A stretch of 64,000 nucleotides of DNA from Mesorhizobium huakuii (GTDB lineage: Bacteria > Pseudomonadota > Alphaproteobacteria > Rhizobiales > Rhizobiaceae), in assembly GCF_014189455.1 (NCBI RefSeq), contig NZ_CP050296.1:2600001-2664000 (forward strand), in the 5' to 3' direction. Below are positions 55,181 to 63,978 of the stretch, piece after piece. The number at the start of each line of letters is the position of its first letter. Position 1 is the stretch's first letter. Position numbers and translations under genes: made by a program. Below the pieces are notes generated by a model. That model was given only the letters and a program-made list of their open reading frames with translations. It ran no database searches and was not told the origin of the DNA.

Positions 55181-55897
55181 TCAGGGCAGCACCCGCAAAA
55201 GCGCCAGCAGCGCCTCCTCATCGGGCTGCGTGGCGGTACGGATTGCTTTGCCGGCACCGTCGTCGAAAGCAGCCGCGATGCGCGCGGAAAGAGCGAAAAC
55301 CTGTGTCTTTTCAAAGGCTCCTTGCAGGGCAGGCCGGTTGACCAGGGCTTGGAGCGCGGCGGCCGCCTTGGCCGAATAGAGCAGCACCGCATCGACCGGC
55401 TGGCCGGACAGAAGCGCAAGGATGGTCTCGTCCGAATGCCGCACCGGCAGCGTGTCATACGTCTCCACGGCGCGGACCTGGACTCCAGCCGCTTCCAGCC
55501 TCTGCTCGAACACCGGAAACCGCACGCGTCCGCAGAGATAGACGATGGCCTTGCCGGGAACCGCGGCCGCAATGCCATCGGCCAGCACCTCGGCATCGCC
55601 GGAGCCTTCAAGGACCGAAGAGAACCCCATCTTGCGCGCCGCTTCGGCGGTCTTGGCGCCCACGGCATGGCAAGGCAGAGCAGCCAGCGCCGCGATCACC
55701 TCCTTTGAGGCATGGCGCACAGCGTTGGCGCTGGTGACGGCAACGGTGACAGCGTCATCTGGAATCAGCCTGGTATCGACAGGCAAGGCCACGGTTTCGG
55801 TCAGCGGCAGAACGATCGGCTGAAAGCCTGTCTCCTGAAGCCGCCGGGCCGTGCGCGAGGCGCCCGGTTCGGGTCTGGTCACCAGGACGCGAAGCAT
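55181..55897 (-). CDS. hemD: Uroporphyrinogen-III synthase
   Basis: The 238-aa protein has the two-lobed HemD pattern: VLVTRPEPGASRTARRLQE, AVTSANAVRHAS, AVGAKTAEAARKMGF and VDAVLLYSAKAAAALQALV. It closes hydroxymethylbilane to uroporphyrinogen III in haem and corrin synthesis. It begins 2 bases after hemC, consistent with metabolic coupling. Confidence 0.9.
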   Translation of the reverse strand: MLRVLVTRPEPGASRTARRLQETGFQPIVLPLTETVALPVDTRLIPDDAVTVAVTSANAVRHASKEVIAALAALPCHAVGAKTAEAARKMGFSSVLEGSGDAEVLADGIAAAVPGKAIVYLCGRVRFPVFEQRLEAAGVQVRAVETYDTLPVRHSDETILALLSGQPVDAVLLYSAKAAAALQALVNRPALQGAFEKTQVFALSARIAAAFDDGAGKAIRTATQPDEEALLALLRVLP

Positions 55898-55899
55898 GT

Positions 55900-56826
55900 T
55901 CAGAGCCAGCCGTCGAAGAATTTTTCGCCGGCCTTGGCCCGCACCGTCCGTGCGGCTTCATCGCCGATGCGGGCGGCATCCTGCGCTGGTCCCTGCAGTT
56001 CGACCGTGTGCGACTGCGTGCCGTCGGGCGAGATGATCAGGCCGGCGAAAGAGAGCTTTCCGGCCTCGATCAAGGCATAGCCGGCGATTGGCGTGCGGCA
56101 GGAACCGTCGAGCGCCGCCAGGAAGGCGCGCTCGCAGGCGAGCGCCTGTCCGGTCGGCACATCGTGGATGGCCACCAGCATCTTCTCGACAGCGCGATCA
56201 CCGATCCGGGTCTCGATGCCGATCGCGCCCTGTCCGGGTGCGGGCGGAAAAATGTCGAGCGGCATCAGATCGGTGGCGACATGCTCTAGGCCCAGCCGCT
56301 TCAACCCGGCATAGGCGAGGATGGTGCCGGCGGCGACCCCTTCGTCGAGCTTGCGCAACCGCGTCTGCACATTGCCGCGGAACATCACCACGTCGAGATC
56401 CGGCCGCATGCGGCGGATCAGCGCCTGCCGCCTGAGCGACGACGAGCCGACCTTGGCCCCGCGCGGCAGTTCGGCGATCGTCTTCGCCGCCTTGCCGACA
56501 AAGGCATCGCGCGCATCCTCGCGCGGCAGGAAGGCGGAAAGCTCCAGGCCGTCCGGCAGTTGCGTCGGCATGTCCTTCGACGAATGCACGGCGATGTCGA
56601 TCGCGCCCGCCAGCAGCGCTTCCTCGATTTCCTTGGTGAACAGGCCCTTGCCGCCGGCTTCCGACAGCGGCCGGTCCTGGATGCGGTCGCCGCTGGTCGA
56701 GATGACGACCACTTCGAAGGCCTCCGCCGGCAGGCCATGCGCGGCCATCAGCCGCGCCTGTGTTTCATGCGCCTGTGCCAGCGCCAGCGGGCTGCCGCGT
56801 GTTCCGATTTTCAAGGTTGTTTGCAT
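55900..56826 (-). CDS. hemC: Porphobilinogen deaminase (hydroxymethylbilane synthase)
   Basis: The 308-aa enzyme has [61 protein letters not shown], and the cofactor-binding Cys in [13 protein letters not shown]. It makes hydroxymethylbilane for HemD. ATG 56826 gives the usual length; the upstream frame to 56961 is not supported. It is divergent from tsaD. Confidence 0.95.
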   Translation of the reverse strand: MQTTLKIGTRGSPLALAQAHETQARLMAAHGLPAEAFEVVVISTSGDRIQDRPLSEAGGKGLFTKEIEEALLAGAIDIAVHSSKDMPTQLPDGLELSAFLPREDARDAFVGKAAKTIAELPRGAKVGSSSLRRQALIRRMRPDLDVVMFRGNVQTRLRKLDEGVAAGTILAYAGLKRLGLEHVATDLMPLDIFPPAPGQGAIGIETRIGDRAVEKMLVAIHDVPTGQALACERAFLAALDGSCRTPIAGYALIEAGKLSFAGLIISPDGTQSHTVELQGPAQDAARIGDEAARTVRAKAGEKFFDGWL

Positions 56827-56981
56827 GACGCGCGGTCCGTGATAACCCCCGGCCGGAGCATTTTGCAGCCAAGTGGAGCCACTTGGCGTCGCAGAAATGC
56901 GGCTGGAATAACCGAGGCCTTTTCCGGGCTTTCTCCTAAAGGGGAAAGGCTCGATAAACAATCTCTTGGGATAGCGACGAA

Positions 56982-58070
56982 TTGATCCGCGTTCTGGGCA
57001 TCGAGACGAGTTGTGATGAGACCGCCGCCAGCGTCGTGGCGCTGGAGGGCGACGCCGCGCCGAAAATCCTGTCCAACATCGTGCTTTCCCAGATCGAGGA
57101 GCATGCCGCCTTTGGCGGTGTCGTGCCCGAGATCGCCGCGCGCGCCCATGTCGAGGCGCTGGACGGCATTATCGAGGCGGCCCTTGCCGATTCGGGCACG
57201 ACCCTTGCCGATATCGATGCCATCGCCGCCACCGCCGGCCCCGGCCTGGTCGGTGGGCTGATTGTCGGGCTGATGACGGCCAAGGCGATCGCCGCGGCGG
57301 CAGGCAAGCCGCTGATCGCCATAAATCACCTCGAAGGCCACGCCTTGACCGCAAGGCTGACCGACGGGCTCGATTTCCCCTATCTGCTGCTGCTCGTCTC
57401 CGGCGGTCACACGCAGATCCTGGCCGTGCGCGGCGTCGGCGACTATCAGCGCTGGGCGACCACCATCGACGACGCGCTCGGCGAAGCCTTCGACAAGACG
57501 GCCAAGATGCTCGGCCTGCCCTATCCCGGCGGGCCGAATGTCGAGAAGGCGGCACTGACGGGCAATGCCTCACGCTTTGCTTTCCCGCGGCCGATGAAGG
57601 GCTCGGCGCAGCCCGACTTTTCCTTCTCCGGCCTGAAGACCGCCGTGCGCCAGGCGGCAACGGCGATCGAGCCGCTGGGCGACCAGGACGTCGCCGACAT
57701 CTGCGCCTCGTTCCAGGCGGCGGTCGCCGATGCGCTCGCCGACCGCGTCTCGCGCGCGCTGGCACGATTCAGCCAAACATTCCCCGGCACGAAAAACCCG
57801 GCTTTGGTCGTCGCCGGCGGCGTCGCCGCCAACCGCACCATCAAGGCGACGCTGGAACGGCTCTGCACTGACGCCGGTTTCACCTTCGTCGCGCCGCCGC
57901 TGAAGCTTTGCACAGACAATGCGGCGATGATCGCCTGGGCCGGTATCGAACGGCTGCGCGAAGGCATGGCGCAGGAGAACGGCTTCGATTTCGTGCCGCG
58001 CTCGCGCTGGCCACTGGACAGCATCTCGGCGCCGATGGTCGGTTCCGGCCGGCGCGGAGCCAAGGCATGA
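56982..58070 (+). CDS. tsaD: tRNA threonylcarbamoyladenosine biosynthesis protein TsaD
   Basis: The 362-aa enzyme transfers the threonylcarbamoyl group to A37 of ANN-decoding tRNAs. The ASKHA-fold motifs are [24 protein letters not shown], metal-binding His in [39 protein letters not shown] and [13 protein letters not shown]. The start is TTG at 56982. It overlaps gpsA by ATGA. The divergent arrangement with hemC is common in Rhizobiales. Confidence 0.95.
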   Translation: MIRVLGIETSCDETAASVVALEGDAAPKILSNIVLSQIEEHAAFGGVVPEIAARAHVEALDGIIEAALADSGTTLADIDAIAATAGPGLVGGLIVGLMTAKAIAAAAGKPLIAINHLEGHALTARLTDGLDFPYLLLLVSGGHTQILAVRGVGDYQRWATTIDDALGEAFDKTAKMLGLPYPGGPNVEKAALTGNASRFAFPRPMKGSAQPDFSFSGLKTAVRQAATAIEPLGDQDVADICASFQAAVADALADRVSRALARFSQTFPGTKNPALVVAGGVAANRTIKATLERLCTDAGFTFVAPPLKLCTDNAAMIAWAGIERLREGMAQENGFDFVPRSRWPLDSISAPMVGSGRRGAKA

Positions 58071-59074
58071 CCAACAGCAATCCGGGCAAAAGCGGCTGGC
58101 GCGTCACTGTGCTCGGCGGCGGCGCCTGGGGCACGGCGCTGGCGCTGGCCATGCTGCGCGCCGAACATGCGGTGCGCATGTTCGCGCGCGACCCGGAAAC
58201 CGTGGCGGCGATCGGCCGTGGCGAGAATCCGCGCTACCTGCCCGGCATTGCCATTGCGCCAGGCATCGAGGCGACATCCGACATTGCGGCAGCGCTCGCC
58301 GGGGCCGATTGCGTGCTGGCGGTGACGCCGGCGCAATCGCTGCGGGCGACGCTGACGGCGGCGAAGGATCATGTGCCAACCGGCATCCCACTTGTCCTCT
58401 GCGCCAAGGGCATCGAGCGCGACACCGGCGACTTGCTGTCGGCAATCGTCGAAGAGATTCTGCCGCGAAACCCCGTCGCCGCGCTGTCCGGCCCGAGTTT
58501 TGCCACCGACGTTGCCCGCGGCCTGCCGACGGCGGTGGTGGTGGCCGCCGGCGACGAGCGCCTGGCGGCCGGCCTCGCCGCGCGCTTTTCGGCGGAAAAC
58601 CTGCGCTGCTATTCGAGCGACGACCTGATCGGCGTCGAGATCGGTGGCGCCTTGAAGAATGTCTTTGCCATCGCTGCCGGTGCCGTCACTGGTGCCGGGC
58701 TCGGCGCCAGCGCCCAGGCCGCCATGGTGACGCGCGGCTTCGTCGAACTGCGCCGCATCGGTGCCGCCTTCGGCGCCAGGCCCGAGACCTTGATGGGGCT
58801 TTCCGGCCTTGGCGACCTGCTGCTGACCTGCTCGTCGGCGCAATCGCGCAATTTCGCCTACGGGCTGGCGCTCGGGCAAGGCAAGGCGCTTGCCGGGCTG
58901 CCGCTGGCCGAGGGCGTGCCGACAGCGGCGATCGCCGCCCGCATCGCCACCGAGCGCGGCATAGACGCACCGATCATAGCCGCCGTGGCGGCCATACTGG
59001 ACGGCACCATCACCATCCGCCAGGCCGTGACCACCTTGATGACCCGGCCGCTGAAGACCGAAACCAACGATTGA
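58067..59074 (+). CDS. gpsA: Glycerol-3-phosphate dehydrogenase [NAD(P)+]
   Basis: The 335-aa enzyme reduces dihydroxyacetone phosphate for phospholipid synthesis. The motifs are [48 protein letters not shown], the catalytic Lys in [13 protein letters not shown], and [14 protein letters not shown]. The start ATG overlaps the tsaD stop. The larger upstream frame is shadow of tsaD. Confidence 0.95.
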   Translation: MTNSNPGKSGWRVTVLGGGAWGTALALAMLRAEHAVRMFARDPETVAAIGRGENPRYLPGIAIAPGIEATSDIAAALAGADCVLAVTPAQSLRATLTAAKDHVPTGIPLVLCAKGIERDTGDLLSAIVEEILPRNPVAALSGPSFATDVARGLPTAVVVAAGDERLAAGLAARFSAENLRCYSSDDLIGVEIGGALKNVFAIAAGAVTGAGLGASAQAAMVTRGFVELRRIGAAFGARPETLMGLSGLGDLLLTCSSAQSRNFAYGLALGQGKALAGLPLAEGVPTAAIAARIATERGIDAPIIAAVAAILDGTITIRQAVTTLMTRPLKTETND

Positions 59075-59111
59075 TCCCCCCAACCTCAATCCCAAGAACC
59101 AGGAGAAGACC

Positions 59112-59407
59112 ATGCTGTTTGCTTTTGTTTGCAAGGACAAGCCCGGAAGCCTGAGAATCCGCCTCGACACGCGGCCCGTGCATGTCGCCTTTCTCGAAGG
59201 GCTGAATGCGGAGAAGAAACTGGCTTTTGCCGGTCCGTTCCTCGATGCCGACGGCAAGCCCAATGGCAGCCTCGTGGTCGTCGAGGCGCCGGACCTGGCG
59301 CGGCGCAGGCCCTGTCGGCAGCCGACCCCTATGCCAAGGCCGGGCTGTTCGAAAGCGTCGAAATCCGCCAGTGGAACTGGACGTTCAACAAGCCGGCGGC
59401 TAGTTAA
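59112..59407 (+). pseudogene. YCII-related protein, frameshifted
   Basis: The N-terminal half (MLFAFVCKDKPGSLRIRLDT, FLEGLNAEKKLAFAGPF, KPNGSLVVVEAPDLA) is in frame with the ATG at 59112. The C-terminal half (ALSAADPYAKAGLFESVEIR, QWNWTFNKPAAS) is in the next frame. One missing G near 59300 (GCG-CGGCGCAGG) would restore a 98-aa YCII domain with the stop at 59405-59407. It lies between gpsA and the EVE gene, as usual in Rhizobiales, so a sequence error is likely. Confidence 0.8.
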
Positions 59408-59446
59408 TTCCGGTCGTCCGCACCTGGACCGCAAGGAGGAGAAAAC

Positions 59447-59872
59447 ATGAACTACTGGCTGTTCAAATCAGAACCCTCGGTTTTCTCGTTCGAGGCGTTG
59501 AAAGCCAAGGGCAAGGCCGGCACGCAATGGGACGGCGTGCGCAACTACGCCGCCCGCAACAATATGAAGGCCATGCAGATCGGCGATCTCGGCTTCTTCT
59601 ACCACTCCAATGAGGGGCTCAACATCGTCGGCATCGCCGAAGTCTGCGCGCTGGCCCATCCGGATACCACTTCCGACGATCCGCGCTGGGAATGCGTCGA
59701 CATCCGCGCGGTTCGCGATGTGCCGAACCCGCCGACGCTGGAACAGGTAAAAGCCAATCCGAAGCTTGCTGAGATGGCGCTGGTGCGGCTTGGGCGGCTT
59801 TCCGTGCAGCCGGTCACCCCGGCCGAATGGAAGGAAGTCTGCCGCATGGGCGGCCTGACGCCTGCTCCGTGA
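59447..59872 (+). CDS. EVE domain-containing protein
   Basis: The 141-aa protein has the EVE/PUA-like fold start MNYWLFKSEPSVFSFEALK, WDGVRNYAARNNMKAMQIGD, GFFYHSNEG and VGIAEV. EVE domains bind modified bases, but the role in single-domain bacterial proteins is undefined. AAGGAGGAG precedes the ATG. The stop overlaps the next gene (GTGA). Confidence 0.9.
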   Translation: MNYWLFKSEPSVFSFEALKAKGKAGTQWDGVRNYAARNNMKAMQIGDLGFFYHSNEGLNIVGIAEVCALAHPDTTSDDPRWECVDIRAVRDVPNPPTLEQVKANPKLAEMALVRLGRLSVQPVTPAEWKEVCRMGGLTPAP

Positions 59873-60525
59873 CGGCCCTCACCCCGCACAGCGCCAAGCA
59901 ATTCATCCTCGACAACACGGCGCTGATGGCGCCGCCGCATGTGCCTGAGATTCTGCTGCGCCTTGCCGATGAGGCACACGATCTTTGGCAGCGGACTGAG
60001 GACGAGCTGGTCGAGATCGGCCTGCCGCCGCCCTTTTGGGCCTTTGCCTGGGCCGGCGGCCAGGGCCTCGCCCGCTATGTCCTCGACAATCCCGACACGG
60101 TGCTGGGCAAGCGCGTGCTCGACTTTGCCTCGGGCTCCGGTCTCGTCGCCATCGCTGCCGCCAAGGCGGGGGCTGCCGGGGTGATCGCCGCCGACATCGA
60201 CCCGTTCTGCGCCACCGCGATCCGCCTCAACAGCGAGGCCAATGGCGTCGGGATCGGCTTCCTCGGCACAGACTGCATCGGCACCGATGCGGGCTGGGAC
60301 GTGGTGCTGGCCGGTGACGTTTTCTACGACAAATCCTTCGCAGATAGCCTGATGCCGTGGTTTGCGGCGCTCAAGGCGCGCGGCGCCGAGATCTTCGTCG
60401 GCGATCCCGGCCGGTCCTATATGCCCAAGACAGGGCTGGAGCCGCTTGCTGTCTATGAGGTGGAAGTCACCCGGGCGCTGGAGGATTCCCTGGTCAAGCG
60501 CACCACCGTCTGGCGCTTTGCTTGA
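59869..60525 (+). CDS. Class I SAM methyltransferase, ETF-beta lysine methyltransferase-like
   Basis: The 218-aa protein has LPPPFWAFAWAGGQGLARYV near the N-terminus and SAM motif I VLDFASGSGLVAIAAAKAG, then AADIDPFCATAIRLN and VVLAGDVFYDK. The PPPFWAFAWAGGQ segment is typical of ETF-beta lysine methyltransferases, described in an Agrobacterium homologue. The GTG start at 59869 overlaps the EVE stop. The target would be electron-transfer flavoprotein; this is an inference. Confidence 0.78.
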   Translation: MTALTPHSAKQFILDNTALMAPPHVPEILLRLADEAHDLWQRTEDELVEIGLPPPFWAFAWAGGQGLARYVLDNPDTVLGKRVLDFASGSGLVAIAAAKAGAAGVIAADIDPFCATAIRLNSEANGVGIGFLGTDCIGTDAGWDVVLAGDVFYDKSFADSLMPWFAALKARGAEIFVGDPGRSYMPKTGLEPLAVYEVEVTRALEDSLVKRTTVWRFA

Positions 60526-60559
60526 CGCCATCGCCGAAGCGCCTGATACAACGTGCATC

Positions 60560-60607
60560 GAGCAATTCCAGGAAAAGTGCTTAGCGGTTTTCCGTCCGGA
60601 ATTGCGT
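60560..60607. repeat. Interspersed palindromic element, copy 2
   Basis: The arms GCAATTCC (60562-60569) and GGAATTGC (60598-60605) match the element at 3904-3948, with the loop diverged (CTTAGCGG against TGAAACA). It lies 47 bases upstream of the DUF1761 gene. Confidence 0.8.
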
Positions 60608-60653
60608 CAAAACAAAAAGATGTCACATGGCCTGCGTCAGGAGGGGGAAGCTC

Positions 60654-61070
60654 ATGGATTTTTCTGCAGTGAACTGGCTGGCCGTCATCGCCGCCGCCGT
60701 CGTGGCTTGGCTGTTCGGCGCGGCCTGGTACATGGCGCTGAGCAAGCCGTGGCTGAAGGCCGCCAAGCTCGATCCGGCGACGATGAAGAAATCACCGCTG
60801 CCTTTCGTCATCAGCTTCATCGCCGAACTGGTCATGGCCTACATCATGGCGCTGGTTGTCGGCGCGATGACCGGCGGTGAGCCGACATTGCTCGCCGGAC
60901 TTGTCTTCGGCTTCGTGCTTTGGCTGGGTTTCGTCGCCACGACGCTTTCGGTCAACCACCGCTACGAGAATTTCGGCTGGGACCTGACCCTCATCGACGG
61001 CGGCCACTGGCTCGGTGTCTTGCTGATCATCGGCGCGGTGATCGGCTGGTTCGGCGCCGCGGCAAGCTGA
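60654..61070 (+). CDS. DUF1761 domain membrane protein
   Basis: The 138-aa protein has four hydrophobic helices and the DUF1761 start MDFSAVNWLAVIAAAVVAWL, then FGAAWYMALSKPWLKAA and GGHWLGVLLIIGAVIGWFG. GGAGGGGGAAG is a strong ribosome site for ATG 60654. Function unknown. It lies 15 bases before the GT25 gene. Confidence 0.82.
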   Translation: MDFSAVNWLAVIAAAVVAWLFGAAWYMALSKPWLKAAKLDPATMKKSPLPFVISFIAELVMAYIMALVVGAMTGGEPTLLAGLVFGFVLWLGFVATTLSVNHRYENFGWDLTLIDGGHWLGVLLIIGAVIGWFGAAAS

Positions 61071-61085
61071 GGCGGTGCATTGACG

Positions 61086-61829
61086 ATGGCAGACGAATCC
61101 GGATTTCCACGCGACCAGGTGTTCACCCGGATCTGCCACGTCAAGCAGGGCTATGACGACCGGCGCCGCCACATTGTCCGCGAATTCGAGCGGCGCGGCG
61201 TGCCGGTCTATTTCTACACGGACTGGGACCGGCCCGACATCACCCCGGAGATCCGCGACGAGCTGGTCGCCCCCGCCTTTACCCACCCGCCAGCCGTCTC
61301 GCTGGCGCTGAAACATGTCGGCATATGGCGCGATTTCCTCGAGACCGACTTGCCCTATTGCCTGGTGTTCGAGGACGACGTCTTCCTCGCCCGCGACTTC
61401 GTCGCCAAGTTCCGGCAGGGGCTTGCCGAACTCGGCAGCCCCGCGCGCAAGGCCGTCATCTATCTCGGCAATGGCAGCAACTACTACACGCCGAGCTGGA
61501 AATTGCGGAAGGGTCAAAGGCTCTACCCGGCACTGCACGCCAGATGCACCGATTCCTACCTCATCACCCGTCCGGTCGCCGAAGCCCGCTGCGCCTGGAT
61601 CGAGCAGAACAAGATATACACCTCGATCGACCACCAGGTCGAACAGATGGACGAGAAGCTCGGCATCGAGATGCTGTGGTTCGAACGGCCCATTGTCGAA
61701 CAAGGCAGCGAAAACGGCGCCTTCCAGACGTCCATTTCGGCGAAAAACTATCCGCGTTTGTACAAAACCGTGAAATGGAGATGGAAGAAATACACCCGCA
61801 TGATCTTCGGCCACAACGCCCGGTCGTGA
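61086..61829 (+). CDS. Glycosyltransferase family 25 protein
   Basis: The 247-aa protein has the GT25 pattern: FTRICHVKQGYDDRRRHIVR, SLALKHVGIWRDFL and the metal-binding CLVFEDDVFLARDF. It probably adds a sugar in lipopolysaccharide or surface polysaccharide synthesis. ATG 61086 is used; a TTG at 61080 is also possible. The acceptor is unknown and no LPS genes are adjacent. Confidence 0.83.
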   Translation: MADESGFPRDQVFTRICHVKQGYDDRRRHIVREFERRGVPVYFYTDWDRPDITPEIRDELVAPAFTHPPAVSLALKHVGIWRDFLETDLPYCLVFEDDVFLARDFVAKFRQGLAELGSPARKAVIYLGNGSNYYTPSWKLRKGQRLYPALHARCTDSYLITRPVAEARCAWIEQNKIYTSIDHQVEQMDEKLGIEMLWFERPIVEQGSENGAFQTSISAKNYPRLYKTVKWRWKKYTRMIFGHNARS

Positions 61830-61857
61830 CCGAAAGACCGGGCTCGGCGCGGCCGGC

Positions 61858-62787
61858 TCATGCCTCCGTGCTATGCGGCTTTGCCGCCTCCTCGAGAAGC
61901 CACTCGCGAAACGCGACGATGCGGGCGTCGTCCTTCGCAGTTTCCGGATAAACCAGGAAATAGGCGAACTCCGGCGCGACCTTGATGCCGAGCTCGAAGG
62001 GGCGGACGAGGCGCCCCTGCGACAAATCGTTGGCCACCATGGCAAAGTCGGCCAGCGCCACGGCATTGCCGTCGAGTGCCGCCTGCGTGGCGTCGGTCGA
62101 GGAGCCGAAGACGAGGGTGCGGCTGTCATCGAAATCGTCGACGCCGGCTGCCTGCATCCACATGCTCCAGTTCGGCCAGGTAACGCCTTGCCGCGACCAT
62201 TCGATATGCGCGAGTGTGTGCCGGAAAAGGTCGCGCGGTTCATTGAGCGGCGGGCCTGAAGCGAGCAGCGCCGGGCTGCACACCGGGATAATGATGTTGT
62301 CGAACAGCCGGTGCGTGCGAAGGCCCGGATATTTGCCGGTGCCGAAGCGAATGCCGATATCGACGTCGTCGCGCTCGAAATCCCTGACATCGTAGGTGAT
62401 GTCGAAGCGCAATTCGATGCCCGGCTTTTGACGGCGGAAATCGTCGATGCGCCGCATCAGCCATTTCGTCGCGAACTGCGCGTCGAGCGTCACTTTCAAG
62501 AGCGTTGTGCCACGCGTCATCTTGCAGGCCCGGGACACCGCCCGGTTGAGCAGGTCAAGGGCGTCGATCGACGCTTCGAACAGCACGTTTCCCGCTTCCG
62601 TCAGCCGCATGGTGCGGCTGGTGCGCGTGAACAGCACCAGGTCGAGCTGATCTTCGATCTCCTTGACCTGATGGCTGACCGCGGCGGGCGTCAGCCCAAG
62701 CTCGTCGGCGGCGCGGGTGAAATTGAGGTGACGTGCCGCCGCCTCGAAGGTCCTCAATGCGCGCGTTCCGGGCAGGAGGCGAGACAT
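61858..62787 (-). CDS. LysR family transcriptional regulator (GcvA-like)
   Basis: The 309-aa protein has the N-terminal winged helix (ALRTFEAAARHLNFTRAADE, LGLTPAAVSHQVKEIEDQLD, TRTSRTMRLTEAG) and a C-terminal LysR substrate domain (IELRFDITYDVRDFERDDVD). It is divergent from the DUF1127 gene with a 130-base gap and may control it. Confidence 0.9.
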   Translation of the reverse strand: MSRLLPGTRALRTFEAAARHLNFTRAADELGLTPAAVSHQVKEIEDQLDLVLFTRTSRTMRLTEAGNVLFEASIDALDLLNRAVSRACKMTRGTTLLKVTLDAQFATKWLMRRIDDFRRQKPGIELRFDITYDVRDFERDDVDIGIRFGTGKYPGLRTHRLFDNIIIPVCSPALLASGPPLNEPRDLFRHTLAHIEWSRQGVTWPNWSMWMQAAGVDDFDDSRTLVFGSSTDATQAALDGNAVALADFAMVANDLSQGRLVRPFELGIKVAPEFAYFLVYPETAKDDARIVAFREWLLEEAAKPHSTEA

Positions 62788-62917
62788 CCGATCTCCAAAT
62801 AAAACTTGATGATCTGAAAAGAACTACTCGTTTCCCGTTTATTTTTCAATCCGGCATGATTGGACCATCGAAACACCTTCAAACCAGATTTGATATCTGG
62901 AGAAACCGGATAAAGCC

Positions 62918-63175
62918 ATGACCGACATCGCTCTGAAGTCCCACACCACCCTCAAATCCCACGCCGGCATTGCAGCTTGGCTGTCCGCCGCGATCGATTG
63001 GCTGCGCCAGGCGCGGGTCGCCGCCCGGCTTCCGCACGAGACTGTTGAGGGTCTCTCCGAGAGCCAGTTGCGCGACATCGGCGCCGAACGCCGGGATATC
63101 GCACAGGTGATGGACCGGGAACTCCGCGAAATCGGCCTGCTCGGCACAGGCTGGCAGAAGCCGGGGCGGAGATAG
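62918..63175 (+). CDS. DUF1127 (YjiS-like) small protein
   Basis: The 85-aa basic protein has a C-terminal DUF1127-like stretch (LPHETVEGLSESQLRDIGAE, RRDIAQVMDRELREIGLL). Related small Arg-rich proteins in Rhizobiales affect RNA or phosphate and stress responses. GGAGAAACCGGATAAAGCC precedes the ATG. The tandem repeat begins at its stop codon. Confidence 0.85.
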   Translation: MTDIALKSHTTLKSHAGIAAWLSAAIDWLRQARVAARLPHETVEGLSESQLRDIGAERRDIAQVMDRELREIGLLGTGWQKPGRR

Positions 63176-63298
63176 GGGAATAAGGCAGTAGGGCAGTACG
63201 GCAGTAGGAAAAGTCAGGGCACCGGAAGACAATCCCTACTGCCCTACTGCCCTACTGCCCTACTGCCCTACTGCCCTACTGCCCTACTGCCTATTCCC
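63176..63298. repeat. 8-bp tandem repeat (CCCTACTG)x7 with inverted partner
   Basis: Seven exact CCCTACTG units occupy 63234-63289. The left arm (63176-63208) holds about three imperfect reverse-complement units and forms a long stem with the right end (63267-63298). The unit, rotated and reversed, is AGGGCAGT, the octamer of the Brucella HOOF-Print variable loci. It lies between the convergent DUF1127 and transpeptidase genes and may act as a terminator. Confidence 0.92.
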
Positions 63299-63894
63299 TA
63301 CCTCACCACCCTCACCACCGTCCTATCCGAAAGCAGCGGTAACAGCCGTGCCATTGTGCGCGCGGTCACCGCGACGCAGCCTTGCGTCGGGGTGAAGCCT
63401 GGGCGTGCCAGGTGGAAGAAGATGGCGCTGCCGCGCCCGCGGCGGCGCGGCGAAATGTTCCAGTCGAGCACCAGGCAGGCGTCGTAGAGCCGGTCGTCGC
63501 GCCGCATGCGTTCATGGCTCGCGCCATAGGGGATCTTGACCGGCCTGTTGTAGTTGCGGTCGTCCGGCACCTCGCACCAGCCGAGATCGGGTCCGATCGG
63601 CGTCATCGCCAGCCGGGTCCTGCGGCCATCGGCAAACTGATCTCCCCGAAAATAACCCGACAGGATCCGCATCGAGCCAAGCGGCGTGGCGCCGTCGCCC
63701 TCGCGCTTGTCGGCCGATATGCCGCCGCGCCCCAGCGCGCAGGCAAACACTGTTTTTCCGGCCTGCAGCAGGCCCTGTGTTGGATGGCCGGGCCTTGCCC
63801 GCACGATGAGCACACGCAGCCGTTTTGGCAAAATTGCGCCGGCTGCATTGCGATCGCGTTTTTTCTTGTATGATCGTGCCACGGAACAAATCAC
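63298..63894 (-). CDS. L,D-transpeptidase (YkuD) family protein
   Basis: The 198-aa protein has the YkuD catalytic region with His in IFFHLARPGF and the nucleophile Cys in PTQGCVAVTARTMARLLPLL. DGATPLGSMRILSGYF is typical of the N-terminal half. It would crosslink peptidoglycan or attach a lipoprotein. The start GTG 63894 has no strong ribosome site; GTG 63882 is an alternative. No clear signal peptide is visible. Confidence 0.85.
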   Translation of the reverse strand: MICSVARSYKKKRDRNAAGAILPKRLRVLIVRARPGHPTQGLLQAGKTVFACALGRGGISADKREGDGATPLGSMRILSGYFRGDQFADGRRTRLAMTPIGPDLGWCEVPDDRNYNRPVKIPYGASHERMRRDDRLYDACLVLDWNISPRRRGRGSAIFFHLARPGFTPTQGCVAVTARTMARLLPLLSDRTVVRVVR

Positions 63895-63978
63895 TGTGAT
63901 CGGCTATTGTGTTGGCCAGCTTCCGCATAAATACGCAGCGGTCAAATGAATTCACTTTTCAAAACAACGGATTGATCC

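Noticed and set aside
57521..59434. 637-codon open frame on the minus strand
   Set aside because: It lies opposite tsaD, gpsA and YCII genes that have clear motifs; its translation has no domain.
63234..63289. Tandem octamers as a CRISPR array
   Set aside because: Units are 8 bases and directly adjacent without spacers; no cas genes are present.
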